From DASWOJ01 sp964242415 (lineage in GTDB: Bacteria > Pseudomonadota > Alphaproteobacteria > Acetobacterales > Acetobacteraceae), in the NCBI GenBank assembly GCA_964242415.1, contig CAXTAT010000068.1, positions 1 through 5,858 on the forward strand: DNA of 5,858 bases, read 5' to 3'. A program made the translations under genes and the position numbers. Under the pieces are notes generated by a model. That model ran no database searches. It was given only the letters and a program-made list of their open reading frames with translations, and had not been told where the DNA came from. Each line of letters starts with the position of its first letter. The first letter of the stretch is position 1. Shown piece after piece: positions 5,430 through 5,858 of this stretch.

Positions 5430-5858
5430 GAGAGCATGCAAACCTGTGGGGTGATTACGCCGCTGTTGCGATTACCTCGTCGTCGTTGGCGGGCCTGAAG
5501 CCGGGGTGACGAGAGCGGAAGGCGTCCTCGAGCGTGTCGTTCAGCACCGCCGTGCGCACGTCGAGGAAGGGCTGCACCGTGGCCCGGTTCCAGCGCATCT
5601 GCTGCTTCTTGTTCATGCGCTTAGCAATGATCTCGCCCACCGCGCTTTCCACGAACGCGGTCGAGATCGGCTCGCCACGCCGACGCCGGGCCGCGTAGTG
5701 CACCAGGGCGTCCTCGTTGCGTTCAAGGTAGCCCAGCAGCTCGCTGGCCTGTCGCTGAAGCCGGTCGATGCCGGCCACGTCACGCAGCGGCTTGCGCTTC
5801 GTCCGTAAGCGTCGGCTGTAGGCCGCGGTTTTGGTTGTCCGGCGCTGGCCTGAGTTGG
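5430..5858 (-). mobile_element. Partial second insertion sequence (ISKra4-like), running off the right edge
   Basis: The element is recognised by its minus-strand transposase. Its end is placed near 5429/5430 because the IS1595-type coding similarity stops there (after ANVQ) and about 25 nt of non-coding DNA follows before the minus-strand stop codon. The sequence GGAGAGCATGCAAACC starting at 5429, which contains the palindrome GCATGC (5434-5439), would be its terminal repeat. The other end is outside the window, so neither an inverted repeat nor a target duplication can be confirmed. Confidence 0.5.
5455..5858 (-). CDS. Transposase, ISKra4-like, C-terminal part
   Basis: On the minus strand the frame is open from the right edge to a TAA at 5455-5457, about 134 residues. 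A GTG at 5776-5778 could serve as a start, but the frame continues upstream without a stop as a basic stretch (RRLRTKRKPLRDVAG). The gene is therefore more likely the 3' end of a longer transposase that begins outside the window. The C-terminal block has EPISTAFVESAVGEIIAKRM, followed by NKKQQMRWNRATVQPFLDVR and AVLND. This resembles the last catalytic Glu region of ISKra4-type DDE transposases, where a Glu-Ser-Ala-Val motif precedes an Arg-Met-x-Lys-Lys-x-x-Met-Arg-Trp run. The family name is from recalled similarity. The protein is transcribed towards the IS1595-type remnant. Nothing visible in this part is broken, so the element could be intact beyond the edge. Confidence 0.72.
   Translation of the reverse strand, partial: NSGQRRTTKTAAYSRRLRTKRKPLRDVAGIDRLQRQASELLGYLERNEDALVHYAARRRRGEPISTAFVESAVGEIIAKRMNKKQQMRWNRATVQPFLDVRTAVLNDTLEDAFRSRHPGFRPANDDEVIATAA

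Noticed and set aside
5506..5808. Plus-strand open frame (100 codons) opposite the ISKra4-like transposase
   Set aside because: The minus-strand frame here has a family-typical transposase C-terminus. The plus-strand frame is His/Arg/Val shadow sequence.

Overview
The window is GC-rich throughout. It reads as proteobacterial DNA, from a beta- or alphaproteobacterium of the soil type that degrades aromatic compounds. That lineage is inferred from base composition, gene families and operon style; no marker gene is present to fix it.

Positions 1-4658 are one tightly packed plus-strand operon. It opens with the last 49 codons of a protein resembling a VOC-fold (glyoxalase / extradiol dioxygenase) enzyme. 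A complete FAD-dependent aromatic-ring monooxygenase of the MhpA/TfdB type follows after a 20-nt gap. Next comes a complete TRAP transporter: dctP (periplasmic binding protein), dctQ (small membrane subunit) and dctM (large membrane subunit). dctM starts inside the dctQ stop codon (ATGA). A 10-codon mini-ORF fills the dctP-dctQ gap and may pass ribosomes on to dctQ. The simplest reading is import of an anionic aromatic or aromatic-derived substrate by the TRAP system, then FAD/NAD(P)H-dependent hydroxylation and possibly ring cleavage by the VOC enzyme. The substrate cannot be read from the sequence.

Positions 4659-5858 are a mobile-element graveyard. After a short AT-richer patch holding a perfect 13-bp palindrome lies a decayed IS1595-family (ISXO2-like) transposase gene. 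It has a Trp-to-stop change, what looks like an 8-codon hairpin-containing insertion, a frameshift, and loss of its 3' part. It is cut at about position 5429, where a second element begins. That element carries, on the minus strand, the C-terminal part of an ISKra4-like transposase that runs off the right edge. The two insertion sequences therefore appear nested or abutting, and they mark the downstream limit of the catabolic operon.

I found no RNA genes, CRISPR array, regulator gene or convincing rho-independent terminator. The catabolic/transport part is conventional. The more unusual points are the coupling architecture of the TRAP genes and the fine structure of the broken transposase.
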